A DNA stretch of 64,000 nt from Betaproteobacteria bacterium (GTDB taxonomy: Bacteria > Pseudomonadota > Gammaproteobacteria > Burkholderiales > Rhodocyclaceae): the NCBI GenBank assembly GCA_016720065.1, contig JADJXY010000001.1, positions 62,001-126,000 of the forward strand, read 5' to 3'. Below are positions 6,726-15,112 of the stretch, piece after piece. Numbering within the stretch: the first letter of the stretch is position 1; every line of letters starts with the position of its first letter. Below the pieces are notes generated by a model, which was given only the letters and a program-made list of their open reading frames with translations, was not told the origin of the DNA and ran no database searches. Position numbers and translations under genes: made by a program.

Positions 6726-9700
6726 TCAGAGCAGCAGCCAGTGGTCGGCGGCGCTCAACTGGGCGACGGAAACGCCCTGCAGGGTGATCGAATCGTCGCC
6801 GGCGTGGATGACGGCGCTGCCGCCACCGTCGGTATGGGCCAGCACCTCGGCGTGGGAGGCGAAGCCCAGGCCCCGCAGGTCCAGGGTGTCGTGGCGGGCG
6901 AGGGTTCCCGGATTGAAGTCGATGATGCGGTCGTCGCCGAAGTCAGGGCCGAAGACGAAGTGATCCTCGCCACCGCCGCCGATGAGCAGGTCGTCGCCGC
7001 GCCCGCCCAACAGCACGTCGTTGCCAGCGCCGCCCAGGAGCTTGTCGTCCCCGTCCCGCCCTTCCAGGCGGTTGGCGCCCGCGCCCCCCACCAGGTAGTC
7101 GTCGCCACTGCCGCCGATGACGTTTTCGAAGGAACGCAGGTTGGCCACGCCGTACTCCACGCCGACCAGACGGCCCACCTGAAGGTTGACCATGACCGGG
7201 CTGGCAAAGCTCGAGAGGTCGAGGGTGTCGTTGCCGTTGCCGCCACTCAGGGCGTGGTAGATGTCGCCGCGGGGGGCGGGGTCGACCACCAGGGTATCGT
7301 CGCCCGAGCCGGCGTCTACATTGGCATTGCTGCGGTCCACGATGACCCTGTCGGCGCTGGCGCTTCCCCGCACCACCGCCTGGCCGCTCTGGGCCACGAT
7401 GGGGTTGTAGACCTGGAGGTCCGCCCCATCCGCAACCTGGGCCGCGCCGTCGCTCACCTGGTAGGAAAGGGCGGCGGCGCCCACGAAGCCGGTAGCCGGG
7501 GTGAACAGCCAGGTGCCGTTGCCCTGGTCGCTCAGGTTGCCGCTACCCGCGGTGACGGAGAGGCCGAGGACGCTCAGGGTGTCGCCCCAATCGACGTCGC
7601 TGGCGTTGGCCAGCAACTGCTCGCGGGTGATGAGCATCGCGCCACTGCCCGTGGCGCTGCCCAGATCGACGCGGCCGGCCACGGTCGGCCCGTCGTTGCT
7701 GCCCAGGACCGTGAGAACGAGGTTGGCCTGGGCCGTGAGCCCGGCGTTGTCGGCGGCCAGGTAACTCACCGTGACCTGGGCCGATTCCCCCTGGCGCAGG
7801 GCGTCGAACAGGGTGCCCGGTGCGAAGGCGATCTGGTTGCCGGCCAGGGAGACGGCGGCGCCGGCGTTCAGGCCATCGATGGCGGTGTTGCTGCTGCTCA
7901 CGCTCACCGCGCCCAGGGAGGCGAGGTGCAGGGTGTCGCCGGCGTCCGGGTCGCTGTCATTGGCCAGGACATTGACCTGGCGGGCCTCGTTTTCCCCGGC
8001 ACTGGCGGTGTCCCCCACCGCGACGGGGGCGGCGTTGGAATTGGGGTCGGGGATGTCCGTATCTTCGGTGCGCCGGCTGAAGTCCCAGGAAAAGACGTGG
8101 GGGTCGCCCCTGCGGCCCCCGTCGAGTTCCCAGGTGGACAGATGAATCTGGCGGAAGTCGAAGGCGAATTCCTCGCCGTCCTGACTGCCCTGGACTTGGG
8201 AGATCAGCACTTCGCCCAGCTTGAGGTCGAAGACCGTCTGCCCCCGTTCGTCGCCGCTCGTGCCCACCAGACGCACCGACCGGATGACCTCTCCGCCGGC
8301 GACGTGCTGCAGCAGTTCCGCCAGATCGCCGCCCGGGGCGAAGCGGATGGCCAGAGGCGAGACATCGGATTCGAACCTGACCAGCGCCCCGGCTTCGGCC
8401 GTGTTGCCGATGGAGAGGGCGTAGTCCTCGACGTCGAAGGCGCCCTGGAAACCCCGGGCGGTCGAATCGCCGATCAGGCCGTCGATGTAGAAGAAAAAGC
8501 GCTGTGCGCCCCCGCCGGTGGTGTCGTGTGGGATGTCGGGGGGGGCGATGGTGCCGCCCGTCCGTCCATTCGGGACGTCCCAGGAAAAGGTGCTGGGGGA
8601 GGAGAGGCTGCCGTCGGCGCGCACGTTCCGGGTGGTCAGGCTGAAGCCGTGATAGGCGAATTCCAGGGAATCGCTGCCGCCGAGGGCGTCATTCACCGCG
8701 GCTACCGTCGCGTCGGCCAGGCGCAGGTCGTAGGTAATTTCCTGCCTGTCGCCGTCGGTGACGCCGATGAGACGCACGCTGTCGATCAGTTGACCAGAAG
8801 CGGTGTCGTGCAGGAGTTGCGTCAGACCGTCATCCAGGGAAAGGGTGACGCTGAGGTTGGAAAAGTCGGGGCGACCGGCACCCGCGACGGCTCCAATTCC
8901 GCCGGTCGAGACCAGATCGACGTCGAAATGGTGGGACTCCACGGCGAAGGCGCCGCGGGCGAGGTCCAGATCCACGCCGCCGTTGATGCCTTCCACCAGC
9001 AGGTAGAACTGGGTTGCAGCGCCGCCGGTTTCGGGCCCCGAGGGCGTGGTTTTGCCTACGGACGCCTCCGCTTCGCCGGTGACGAGATTCCAGGCGAAGG
9101 TGTGAGGGCTGGAATTCCGGACACCCTTGTCGTCGATATCGTAGGTGTCGAGGACCAGTCTTTCATAGGCGAAGCTGATGCTGTCCGTGCCATCTGTCTC
9201 CCCCAGCGCGCTGATGTGGGCATCCCCCAGGCGCAGTTCGAAGGTCTTTTGCGGGGTCCCGCTGGTGCCCGCATTCTGTACCCCGACGAGGCTGACGGAT
9301 TCAATCGGGCTTCCCTGGGTCAACTGGCTCAACAGTGAGGTGAGTCCGTCGCCGAGGGACAGGCTGACCTCCAGATCGCTGAAATCCGGGCGGCCCACGC
9401 TGCCCCGCAGGCTGGCAATCTCGATGCCCAGATTGTAGGCGTCGATTTCGAAAGCGCCCTCGAAACCCCGCACCGTCGAACCGCCATTGACGTCCTCAAT
9501 CAGCAGGAAGAACTGGTTGGCGGCCCCCCCAGTCCCTTGGTTCGGAATGTCCGGTTTGGTGATGGCGGTGTCCCCGATATGGTTGCCGGCCACGTCCCAG
9601 TTGAATTCGGAGGGCGAGCCCAGGCCCCCGCCCGCTTCGACGTCCCAGGTTTTCAGGATGACTTGGCCGAAATCGAAGGCCAGGGAGTCGCCCTCCGAGG

Positions 9701-11036
9701 ATTCGTTGATTGCCGCGACATGGACGCTGCCCAGGCTCAGGTCGTAAGTGGTGAGCCTCTCTCCGTCGTCTTCGACCACCCCCACGAGGCGCACGGAACG
9801 CAGTACCTCCCCTTGCGCGGCAGTGCCCAGGAGGGGGGAGAGGCCGTCGACCAGGTCGAGATTGACCCTCAGGCTGGAAAACTCGGTGGGGCCGGAGACG
9901 ATGTTGCCCTCCACGTCGAAGCTCACCGGAGTGTTGAGGGCCAACTGGTGGGCGTCGACCTCGAAGGCGCCTTCGAAGCCCTTGGCCGTCGAATCGCCGC
10001 GTATCCCGTCGATGTACAGAAAGTAGCGTTCCGCCTCGCCGCCCGTCTCTTTGCTACCCGGGGTGACGTTGGGGATGCCGCTGTCGGGGACGTTCCAGGA
10101 AAACTCCTCATCCTCTCCGCTGGCCTTCGCATCGTTTCCAGTAGTGGTGAGTTTCAGGGCCTCGAAGGCGAATTCGACGGAGGCGGTATTGTCCGCCTGC
10201 TCGAAGGTGGTGATGACCACGCCGCCCAGGTGCAGGTCGTACTGAGGCGTGAGGGTTCTCCCGTCGTCGCTCATGCCGACCAGGCGCACGGCGCGGAGGG
10301 TCTCGCCGACAGCCGCGTAGGCGAGCAGGCCGGTCAGGCCATCGCTGATCTCCAGGTCCACGGCGAGGGAAGCCGTTCCCCCGGCGCTTTCCCCGGGGAC
10401 GGCGGTGGTGAGCGCCTCCAGGGTGGCGGAAAGGCTGTAATCGGTGATTTCGAACGCCCTTTCCGCACCCCGGGCGGTGGAGCCGCCGTTGAGGCCTTCG
10501 ACGAAGAGGAAGAACTTGGTGGGGTTCCCGCCTGGGGTTCCCGAGCCGTCCGCGGTGTTCGGCTTGGGAATCTCGACGTGTGCCTCCTGCTGCGCAACGA
10601 GATCCCAGGAGAAGTGGTTTTCCTGGCCCCGGCGTCCGTCCGCCAGGATGTCCCAGACGCTGACGCTGATGGCGTTGAAATCCAGGCTGAGCTGGTCGGC
10701 TGCGATGCCGTCCTCCACCTTGCTGACGATGGCGTTTCCCAGCCGCATTTCAAAGGCGATCTCCGCACGGTCGCCTTCGGTCATGCCCACCAGCCGGACA
10801 GGCCCCAGTGTCGTGCCATTGAGGGCAGAATCCAGCAGGCGGGTCAGGCCGGCGTTCAGGTCCAGGGAAAGGTCGAGGGGCGAAAAATCGGCCCGGGTGA
10901 TCTCCCTCTCCTCCCCCAGGACGGTGATGAGACTGTCGATCTGGTAGTCGAAGACCTGAACGCCGGCAAAGGCGCCTTCGAGGCCCCTGGCCGCCGACCC
11001 ACCGTCGATGCCGTCAATCTGCAGGAAGTAATTCAT
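6726..11036 (-). CDS. Giant RTX protein with six Hcp-like repeats, cadherin-like modules and calcium-binding nonapeptides
   Basis: Protein of 1436 residues with no signal peptide, as expected for type I secretion. Six tandem domains of about 155-174 residues start near 1, 175, 338, 509, 677 and 847. Each opens like a type VI Hcp tube protein (for example YFLYIDGIRGDSTAKGFEGA) and ends with an FxF...L.TW strand. Two beta-sandwich modules of VCBS/cadherin type follow (about 1003-1110 and 1114-1210, with DSDPDAGDTL and SNDGP). Then come RTX nonapeptides (1308-1361) and a typical type I secretion C-terminus with hydrophobic final residues. A GGAG lies 8 bases before the ATG at 11036. No ABC/MFP/TolC exporter is in the window. 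A role as a large calcium-folded surface or biofilm protein is inferred. Confidence 0.88.
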   Translation of the reverse strand: MNYFLQIDGIDGGSAARGLEGAFAGVQVFDYQIDSLITVLGEEREITRADFSPLDLSLDLNAGLTRLLDSALNGTTLGPVRLVGMTEGDRAEIAFEMRLGNAIVSKVEDGIAADQLSLDFNAISVSVWDILADGRRGQENHFSWDLVAQQEAHVEIPKPNTADGSGTPGGNPTKFFLFVEGLNGGSTARGAERAFEITDYSLSATLEALTTAVPGESAGGTASLAVDLEISDGLTGLLAYAAVGETLRAVRLVGMSDDGRTLTPQYDLHLGGVVITTFEQADNTASVEFAFEALKLTTTGNDAKASGEDEEFSWNVPDSGIPNVTPGSKETGGEAERYFLYIDGIRGDSTAKGFEGAFEVDAHQLALNTPVSFDVEGNIVSGPTEFSSLRVNLDLVDGLSPLLGTAAQGEVLRSVRLVGVVEDDGERLTTYDLSLGSVHVAAINESSEGDSLAFDFGQVILKTWDVEAGGGLGSPSEFNWDVAGNHIGDTAITKPDIPNQGTGGAANQFFLLIEDVNGGSTVRGFEGAFEIDAYNLGIEIASLRGSVGRPDFSDLEVSLSLGDGLTSLLSQLTQGSPIESVSLVGVQNAGTSGTPQKTFELRLGDAHISALGETDGTDSISFAYERLVLDTYDIDDKGVRNSSPHTFAWNLVTGEAEASVGKTTPSGPETGGAATQFYLLVEGINGGVDLDLARGAFAVESHHFDVDLVSTGGIGAVAGAGRPDFSNLSVTLSLDDGLTQLLHDTASGQLIDSVRLIGVTDGDRQEITYDLRLADATVAAVNDALGGSDSLEFAYHGFSLTTRNVRADGSLSSPSTFSWDVPNGRTGGTIAPPDIPHDTTGGGAQRFFFYIDGLIGDSTARGFQGAFDVEDYALSIGNTAEAGALVRFESDVSPLAIRFAPGGDLAELLQHVAGGEVIRSVRLVGTSGDERGQTVFDLKLGEVLISQVQGSQDGEEFAFDFRQIHLSTWELDGGRRGDPHVFSWDFSRRTEDTDIPDPNSNAAPVAVGDTASAGENEARQVNVLANDSDPDAGDTLHLASLGAVSVSSSNTAIDGLNAGAAVSLAGNQIAFAPGTLFDALRQGESAQVTVSYLAADNAGLTAQANLVLTVLGSNDGPTVAGRVDLGSATGSGAMLITREQLLANASDVDWGDTLSVLGLSVTAGSGNLSDQGNGTWLFTPATGFVGAAALSYQVSDGAAQVADGADLQVYNPIVAQSGQAVVRGSASADRVIVDRSNANVDAGSGDDTLVVDPAPRGDIYHALSGGNGNDTLDLSSFASPVMVNLQVGRLVGVEYGVANLRSFENVIGGSGDDYLVGGAGANRLEGRDGDDKLLGGAGNDVLLGGRGDDLLIGGGGEDHFVFGPDFGDDRIIDFNPGTLARHDTLDLRGLGFASHAEVLAHTDGGGSAVIHAGDDSITLQGVSVAQLSAADHWLLL
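6954..7115 (-). repeat. RTX calcium-binding nonapeptide repeats
   Basis: Six consecutive nine-residue units follow the GGxGxDxLx pattern (residues 1308-1361 of the giant protein, e.g. GGAGNDVLL and GGRGDDLLI). They form a parallel beta-roll that folds on binding calcium outside the cell. Confidence 0.92.
8031..11036 (-). repeat. Six tandem Hcp-like coding repeats
   Basis: Repeat boundaries on the DNA are about 11036-10515, 10514-10026, 10025-9513, 9512-9009, 9008-8499 and 8498-8031. Each unit shares the opening F-[FY]-L-x-[IV]-[DE]-G-[IL]-x-G motif, a central RLVG or close variant, a YDLxLG-type strand and a closing TW/W-D strand. Linkers are Gly/Thr/Pro-rich. The units are diverged from each other, so this is an old array rather than a recent slippage product. 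Unit five has lost the GDST part of the opening motif (it reads GGVDLDLARGAF). Confidence 0.85.
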
Positions 11037-11243
11037 GGCGAGGGCTCCGTTCTTGGATGGGGGCAGCGGGATCGTGCCGCGGGGGTGAGGCTGAGAGAAA
11101 GCAAGTTCCGTTCTGTTTTCCGCAAAAAACCTGCCGCCCCAGGCGCAGCGGGGCGTGGCGGGATCGAGGAGAGGCGCCGGGGCCTCCCCTGGCGGGACGG
11201 GAGTGTCAGGAAATCCGACACGCCCGCCTGGGGGGAGGGGCGC

Positions 11244-11930
11244 TCAGTTGAGGGAGGAGAACACCTTCTTGAGCATATCGCTGCCGGCGCCCAGGGGGTT
11301 GGCGCGGATGCTCTTTTCCTTTTCGGCGATCATCAGGAAGAGGCCGTCCATGGCCTTCTCGGTGACATAGGTGTCGAGGTCGGCGTCCTTCTTGTCGATG
11401 AGGCCCAGGCTGGCGCCCTTCTTGGCGAACTTGTTGTACTTCTTGGCCAGATCGACCTTCTTGGTCGCTTCCTGGACGATGGGCAGGAATTCCACCGCCA
11501 GTTGTTCCGAGGTGGATTTGCGGAAGAACTTGGTCACCGAATCGTCGCCGCCGGTGAGGATGCCCTTGGCGTCCTGCACGCTCATGCTCTTGATGGCATT
11601 GACCAGAATGGGCTTGGCCTTGACCACGGCCTTTTCGGCGGCCCGGTTCATGGTCACCACCAGCTCGTCGGCCTGCTTGCCCATCCCCAGGGCGCGCAGG
11701 CCCTTTTCGATGGTTTCCAGGGATTCGGGCAGGGGAATCTTGACCTTCTTGTTGCCCAGGAAGCCGTTTTCCTTGCCCAGGCTGGTGACGGCAAACTCGG
11801 CGCCGGTGCTCAGGGCCTCCTTGAGGCCGGAATTGGCCTCGCCGGAGGTGAGATCGGCCAGGCTGCCGGCCTGGGCGACGTTGAGCAGGGTGGCGAAGAG
11901 GGCGGCGGCGGCAAGACGGATGAGGCGCAT
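11244..11930 (-). CDS. Exported DUF4197 protein
   Basis: Protein of 228 residues with a signal peptide (MRLIRLAAAALFATLLNVAQA, cleavage after residue 21) and a helical DUF4197 body. Recognisable features are the opening LADLTSGEANSGLKEAL, the central MNRAAEKAVVKAKPI and a C-terminal LDTYVTEKAMDGLF. The family is found in many proteobacterial periplasms and has no assigned function. The start was placed at 11930 because AGGAG precedes it at good distance and the signal peptide begins there; an earlier in-frame start would put 27 non-signal residues in front. It is monocistronic, divergent from the CoA-transferase gene. Confidence 0.86.
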   Translation of the reverse strand: MRLIRLAAAALFATLLNVAQAGSLADLTSGEANSGLKEALSTGAEFAVTSLGKENGFLGNKKVKIPLPESLETIEKGLRALGMGKQADELVVTMNRAAEKAVVKAKPILVNAIKSMSVQDAKGILTGGDDSVTKFFRKSTSEQLAVEFLPIVQEATKKVDLAKKYNKFAKKGASLGLIDKKDADLDTYVTEKAMDGLFLMIAEKEKSIRANPLGAGSDMLKKVFSSLN

Positions 11931-12040
11931 GGGGAATCTCCTGGGGAAAACGGTGTTGAAGGTGTTGGCGATGCAACCGTCAATATAAGCCAAAGCGGCG
12001 CCTTGGTGCATGGCTGCGGCATCTTCACCGAAAACCCCGT

Positions 12041-12069
12041 TTGACAGGCCGGCGGGCGGGTTCGATACT
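12041..12069 (+). promoter_or_regulatory. Sigma70 promoter of the CoA-transferase gene
   Basis: A perfect -35 TTGACA (12041-12046) is followed after exactly 17 bases by GATACT (12064-12069). Transcription would start near 12076, leaving a leader of about 50 bases before the ATG at 12125. Confidence 0.65.
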
Positions 12070-12124
12070 GGGCCACTACTGTCCGGCGCAGCGGCCGGCT
12101 CGAGGGAGAACCAGGGGGCACGCC

Positions 12125-13420
12125 ATGAAACTCTTGCACGAATACCAGGAAAAGCGCCGACTGGCGGAAGAAGCTGTCCGCCTGGTGCGCAACGGCGAGA
12201 GCATCGTCGTCCCCACCGGCGTGGGCGAACCTCCCACCCTGCTCAACGCCCTGGCTGCCCAGCGCAAGGAATTCCTCGGCGTCACCGTCGCCCAGCTCCT
12301 GCCCCTGCGCAAGTTCGATTACTTCGATCCGGCCACCGTGGAGCACGTGCGGCATCTCTCCTATTTCTTCAGCGCCGCCACGCGCGTTGGCGGCCAGGCG
12401 GGCTGGATCGACTACGTCCCCGCCTATTTCTCCGAACTGCCCATGCTGCTGGACCGCGAACAGCTGGCCGCCGACGTGGTCTTCACCATGGCTTCGCCCA
12501 TGGACCAGCACGGCTATTTTTCCCTCTCCCTGGCCGCCGACTACACCATGGCCGCCATCCGCCGCGCCAGGACGGTGGTGCTGGAAGTCAATCCCAACGT
12601 CCCCTTCGCCCACGGCAATTGCCACGTTCACCTTTCCCAGGTGGCCGCCCTGGTGGAAAGCGACGAGCCCATCCTGGAAGTCGGCCTGCCGCCGGTGGGA
12701 CCGGTGCAGGAGGCCATCGGCAAATACGTCGCCGACCTCATCCCCGACGGGGCCACCCTCCAGATCGGCTACGGCAGCATTCCCGACGCCGTGGTGATCC
12801 AGCTCGCCGACAAGCACGATCTCGGCATCCACACCGAAATGATCGGCAGCGGCATCATGACCCTGGTGGAAAATGGCGTGGTCACCAACCAGCGCAAGAA
12901 CTGCCACCGGGGCAAGATGCTGGCCAGCTTCGCCCTCGGCGACCGCAAGCTCTACCGCTTCATGCACCGCAACCCCGCGCTGGAAATGCACCCGGTCGAT
13001 TTCACCAACGATCCCTACCTGGCCGGGCAGAACGACAACCTCATGGCCATCAACGGCACCATGCAGATCGACCTCGTCGGCCAGTGCGGCTCGGAAACCC
13101 ACGGCTTCCTGCCCTACTCGGGCACCGGCGGCCAGACCGATTTCGTGCGGGCCGCCAATCGCTCCAAGGGCGGCAAGGCCTTCATCGTTCTGCCCGCCAC
13201 TGCCAAGGACGACAGCGTGTCACGCATCGTCCCCACCCTCTCCACCGGCACCCACGTCACCACCGGCAAGAACGACATCAGCTACGTGGTGACCGAATAC
13301 GGCGTCGCCCAACTGCGGGGCAAGACCGCCAAACAACGCGCCGAAGCCCTCATCGGCATCGCCCACCCGGATTTCCGCGGTGAGTTGCGGGAGGCGGCGA
13401 AGAAGATGCATCTGCTGTAG
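12125..13420 (+). CDS. Acetyl-CoA hydrolase/CoA-transferase family protein
   Basis: Cytoplasmic enzyme of 431 residues that moves CoA between short-chain acyl groups, related to 4-hydroxybutyrate and acetate CoA-transferases. E238 in the IHTEMI motif is at the position expected of the catalytic glutamate that forms the glutamyl-CoA thioester. A GTGGQTDFVRAA loop near 336 and TEYGVAQLRG near 400 are further family signatures. The ATG at 12125 follows a purine-rich AGGGGG site. It stands alone, between a divergent DUF4197 gene and a toxin-antitoxin pair, so context does not tell which acyl substrate is used. Hydrolase versus transferase activity cannot be separated from sequence. Confidence 0.9.
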   Translation: MKLLHEYQEKRRLAEEAVRLVRNGESIVVPTGVGEPPTLLNALAAQRKEFLGVTVAQLLPLRKFDYFDPATVEHVRHLSYFFSAATRVGGQAGWIDYVPAYFSELPMLLDREQLAADVVFTMASPMDQHGYFSLSLAADYTMAAIRRARTVVLEVNPNVPFAHGNCHVHLSQVAALVESDEPILEVGLPPVGPVQEAIGKYVADLIPDGATLQIGYGSIPDAVVIQLADKHDLGIHTEMIGSGIMTLVENGVVTNQRKNCHRGKMLASFALGDRKLYRFMHRNPALEMHPVDFTNDPYLAGQNDNLMAINGTMQIDLVGQCGSETHGFLPYSGTGGQTDFVRAANRSKGGKAFIVLPATAKDDSVSRIVPTLSTGTHVTTGKNDISYVVTEYGVAQLRGKTAKQRAEALIGIAHPDFRGELREAAKKMHLL

Positions 13421-13462
13421 GGGGTAGGGCGCTGAGCAAGCGTGTTGCGCGTCGGTGCGCTG

Positions 13463-13480
13463 TGTAGTAACGTCGCTACA
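13463..13480. promoter_or_regulatory. Candidate operator of the toxin-antitoxin pair
   Basis: TGTAG (13463-13467) and CTACA (13476-13480) form a short inverted repeat 28 bases before the antitoxin start. Phd-type antitoxins usually bind such a site and repress their own operon. Only five bases per arm, so this is tentative. Confidence 0.35.
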
Positions 13481-13507
13481 TTACATGTTTACCGAGGAGG
13501 TGTGGTT

Positions 13508-13762
13508 ATGACCATCACAACCTTATCCAGCCGGGAGCTGAACCAGGACGTTACCCGTGCGAAAAGAGCGGCCAAGAGCGGTCCCGTGTTCATCACCGAT
13601 CGTGGCAAGCCTGCGCATGTCTTGTTGAGCTTCGAGGACTACCAGCGGCTAACCAGGCAGCGGCGCAATATTGCCGATGCGCTGGCGATGCCGGGTATTG
13701 CGGAGCTTGAGTTTGAGCCGCCGCGGGTCAGGATCGAGCCCCAGGTCGCTGATCTCTCGTGA
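13508..13762 (+). CDS. Phd/YefM family antitoxin
   Basis: Antitoxin of 84 residues. The N-terminal Phd fold (about 1-50) binds DNA and is recognisable from MTITTLSSRELNQDVTRAKR, GPVFITDRGKPAHVL and the SFEDYQRL helix. The C-terminal tail (about 55-84) is acidic and hydrophobic and should wrap around the toxin. GAGGAGG lies eight bases before the ATG. Its TGA overlaps the toxin ATG by one base, the usual coupling in such pairs. The pair is probably a recent or mobile accessory element, but I see no flanking repeats that would prove insertion. Confidence 0.9.
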   Translation: MTITTLSSRELNQDVTRAKRAAKSGPVFITDRGKPAHVLLSFEDYQRLTRQRRNIADALAMPGIAELEFEPPRVRIEPQVADLS

Positions 13763-14190
13763 TGTACCTTCTCGACACCAACGTGGTGTCCGAACTGCGC
13801 AAGATTCATGTTGGTAAGGCCGACGCCAACGTCGCGACATGGGCAAGAAGCGTCGATGCTTCGGAGCTCTTTGTGTCCGCCATCACCCTTCTGGAGTTGG
13901 AGTTGGGCGTGTTGGCCCTGGAGCGCAGGGACCCAGGCCAAGGAGCCCAGCTGCGGATGTGGCTGGAGCAGCAGGTATTGCCCGAGTTTTCAGCGAGAAC
14001 GCTACCCGTCGATACGGCTGTGGCACGGCGCTGTGCCCGGCTGCACGTGCCCGACAAGCGCAGCGAACGCGACGCACTGATTGCGGCGACGGCACTGGTC
14101 CATGGCATGACAGTCGTCACCCGCAACGTGGTGGATTTTCAGGGAACCGGCGTGCCGGTTCTCAACCCCTGGGCCGCGAATTCGATCTGA
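13762..14190 (+). CDS. PIN-domain ribonuclease toxin (VapC/FitB type)
   Basis: Toxin of 142 residues, expected to cut RNA with Mg2+ when free of the antitoxin. The acidic PIN residues are all present: D5 in MYLLDTN, E11 or E45, D104 in ERDALIAATA and D125 in RNVVDF. The C-terminal pattern TVVTRNVVDFQGTGVPVLNPW is typical of the FitB-like subgroup. ATG at 13762 is used because it overlaps the antitoxin stop; GTG three bases earlier is also possible. The gene converges with the DUF692 gene, whose stop codon is only 19 bases away. Confidence 0.9.
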   Translation: MYLLDTNVVSELRKIHVGKADANVATWARSVDASELFVSAITLLELELGVLALERRDPGQGAQLRMWLEQQVLPEFSARTLPVDTAVARRCARLHVPDKRSERDALIAATALVHGMTVVTRNVVDFQGTGVPVLNPWAANSI

Positions 14191-14209
14191 TTGCTTGGGG
14201 ACGCGGGCG

Positions 14210-15055
14210 TCAGGCCACTCTTGCGACGGGGGTTTCCGCTCGATCCAGCATCCTGGCGATCACCTCCACCTCCCGCACCAGATCCCCCAGATCGGGAATG
14301 TTGAAATCCCGCTCCAGGCAGGTGGGCACGGGGCCAGTGCGGCGGTAGGCTTCTTCCAGCAGATGCCACACCGGGTCGATCACTGCGGCGCCATGGGTGT
14401 CCACCAGGAGCCCGTCCGGCTCGGTGTAGTGGCCGGCCACGTGGATGTAGCAGGTCTTCTCCAGGGGCAGCGCAGTCATGAATTGCAGCGGGTCGAAGCC
14501 GAAATTGCGGCTATTGACGTAAATGTTGTTCACATCGAGATGCAGCAGGCAGTCGGCTTCCGCCACGATGGCCGAGATGAATTCGGTCTCGCGCATCTCC
14601 GCCCCCGGGGGGGCGACGTAGTAGGAGGCGTTCTCGATGCCGATCTTCATCTCCAGGATGTCCTGGGCGCGGCGGATGCGCTGCGCCACCCAGCGGACGG
14701 CATCACCGGTGAAGGGAATGGGGAGCAGGTCGTAGAGCTGCCCATCGTCGGAACACCAGGAGAGGTGCTCGGTGTACAGGGCCATGCCGTGTTCGGCCAT
14801 GAAGGCCTTGATGCGGCGGAGCAGCGCTTCGTCCAGGGGCGTGGGACCGCCCAGGGAAAGGGAAAGGCCGTGGCAGACGAAGGGATGGCGCTCGGTGAAG
14901 TGGCGCAGATCCTTCGCCGACCGGCCGCCCATGCCGGCCCAGTTTTCCGGGGCCAGTTCGAAGAAGCGGAGCGCCGCGGGGACGCCGGCCTTGAGGGGCT
15001 CGATGAGTTCGCGGCGAAAGCCGAGTCCGGCGCCGGTGGGAGGGGTGCGGGGCAT
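14210..15055 (-). CDS. DUF692 multinuclear iron enzyme (HvfB/BufB/MbnB family)
   Basis: Protein of 281 residues with the TIM-barrel DUF692 fold. The family uses two or three iron ions and O2 to turn precursor cysteines into oxazolone/thioamide or related heterocycles. Candidate metal ligands are visible in order: H62 (CHGLSLSLGG), E96-H97 (YTEHLSW), E141-N142 (GIENASYY), D174 (LHLDVNN), H205 and H209 (IHVAGH), and D219/H221 (VDTHG). The gene directly follows a Cys-rich secreted precursor (15113-15421), which is the expected substrate. No recognisable Shine-Dalgarno precedes the ATG, only pyrimidines, and a strong stem-loop lies in the 57-base spacer. The DUF2063/HvfC-BufC partner that often follows is absent from the window. 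Confidence 0.9.
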   Translation of the reverse strand: MPRTPPTGAGLGFRRELIEPLKAGVPAALRFFELAPENWAGMGGRSAKDLRHFTERHPFVCHGLSLSLGGPTPLDEALLRRIKAFMAEHGMALYTEHLSWCSDDGQLYDLLPIPFTGDAVRWVAQRIRRAQDILEMKIGIENASYYVAPPGAEMRETEFISAIVAEADCLLHLDVNNIYVNSRNFGFDPLQFMTALPLEKTCYIHVAGHYTEPDGLLVDTHGAAVIDPVWHLLEEAYRRTGPVPTCLERDFNIPDLGDLVREVEVIARMLDRAETPVARVA

Positions 15056-15082
15056 GGGGGAGAAGGCTGAAGGGGGAAGGAC

Positions 15083-15103
15083 GGGGCGCGCCGGGCGCGC
15101 CCC
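15083..15103 (-). promoter_or_regulatory. GC-rich stem-loop between RiPP precursor and modifying enzyme
   Basis: GGGGCGCGC and GCGCGCCCC pair perfectly over nine bases around a three-base loop. No T run follows on the minus strand, so it is not a standard terminator. It would protect the 3' end of the precursor message and reduce expression of the downstream enzyme. Confidence 0.6.
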
Positions 15104-15112
15104 GGGGGGGAA

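Noticed and set aside
5004..9338. Very long plus-strand open frame (about 1440 codons) opposite the ynbC-like and RTX genes
   Set aside because: It is antisense to two genes with clear domain motifs, has Gly/Ala/Val/Gln-rich composition typical of high-GC shadow frames and shows no family motif.
6726..11036. Type VI secretion locus
   Set aside because: Only Hcp-like domains are present, in a fusion with RTX repeats; no TssB/C, TssM, ClpV or VgrG gene is in the window.
9537..12044. Plus-strand open frame of 835 codons opposite the RTX and DUF4197 genes
   Set aside because: Shadow of the third-codon GC bias; no ribosome binding site and no recognisable domain.
13508..14190. Toxin-antitoxin pair as part of a mobile element
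   Set aside because: No integrase, transposase, direct repeats or tRNA junction flank it; mobility is possible but unsupported here.
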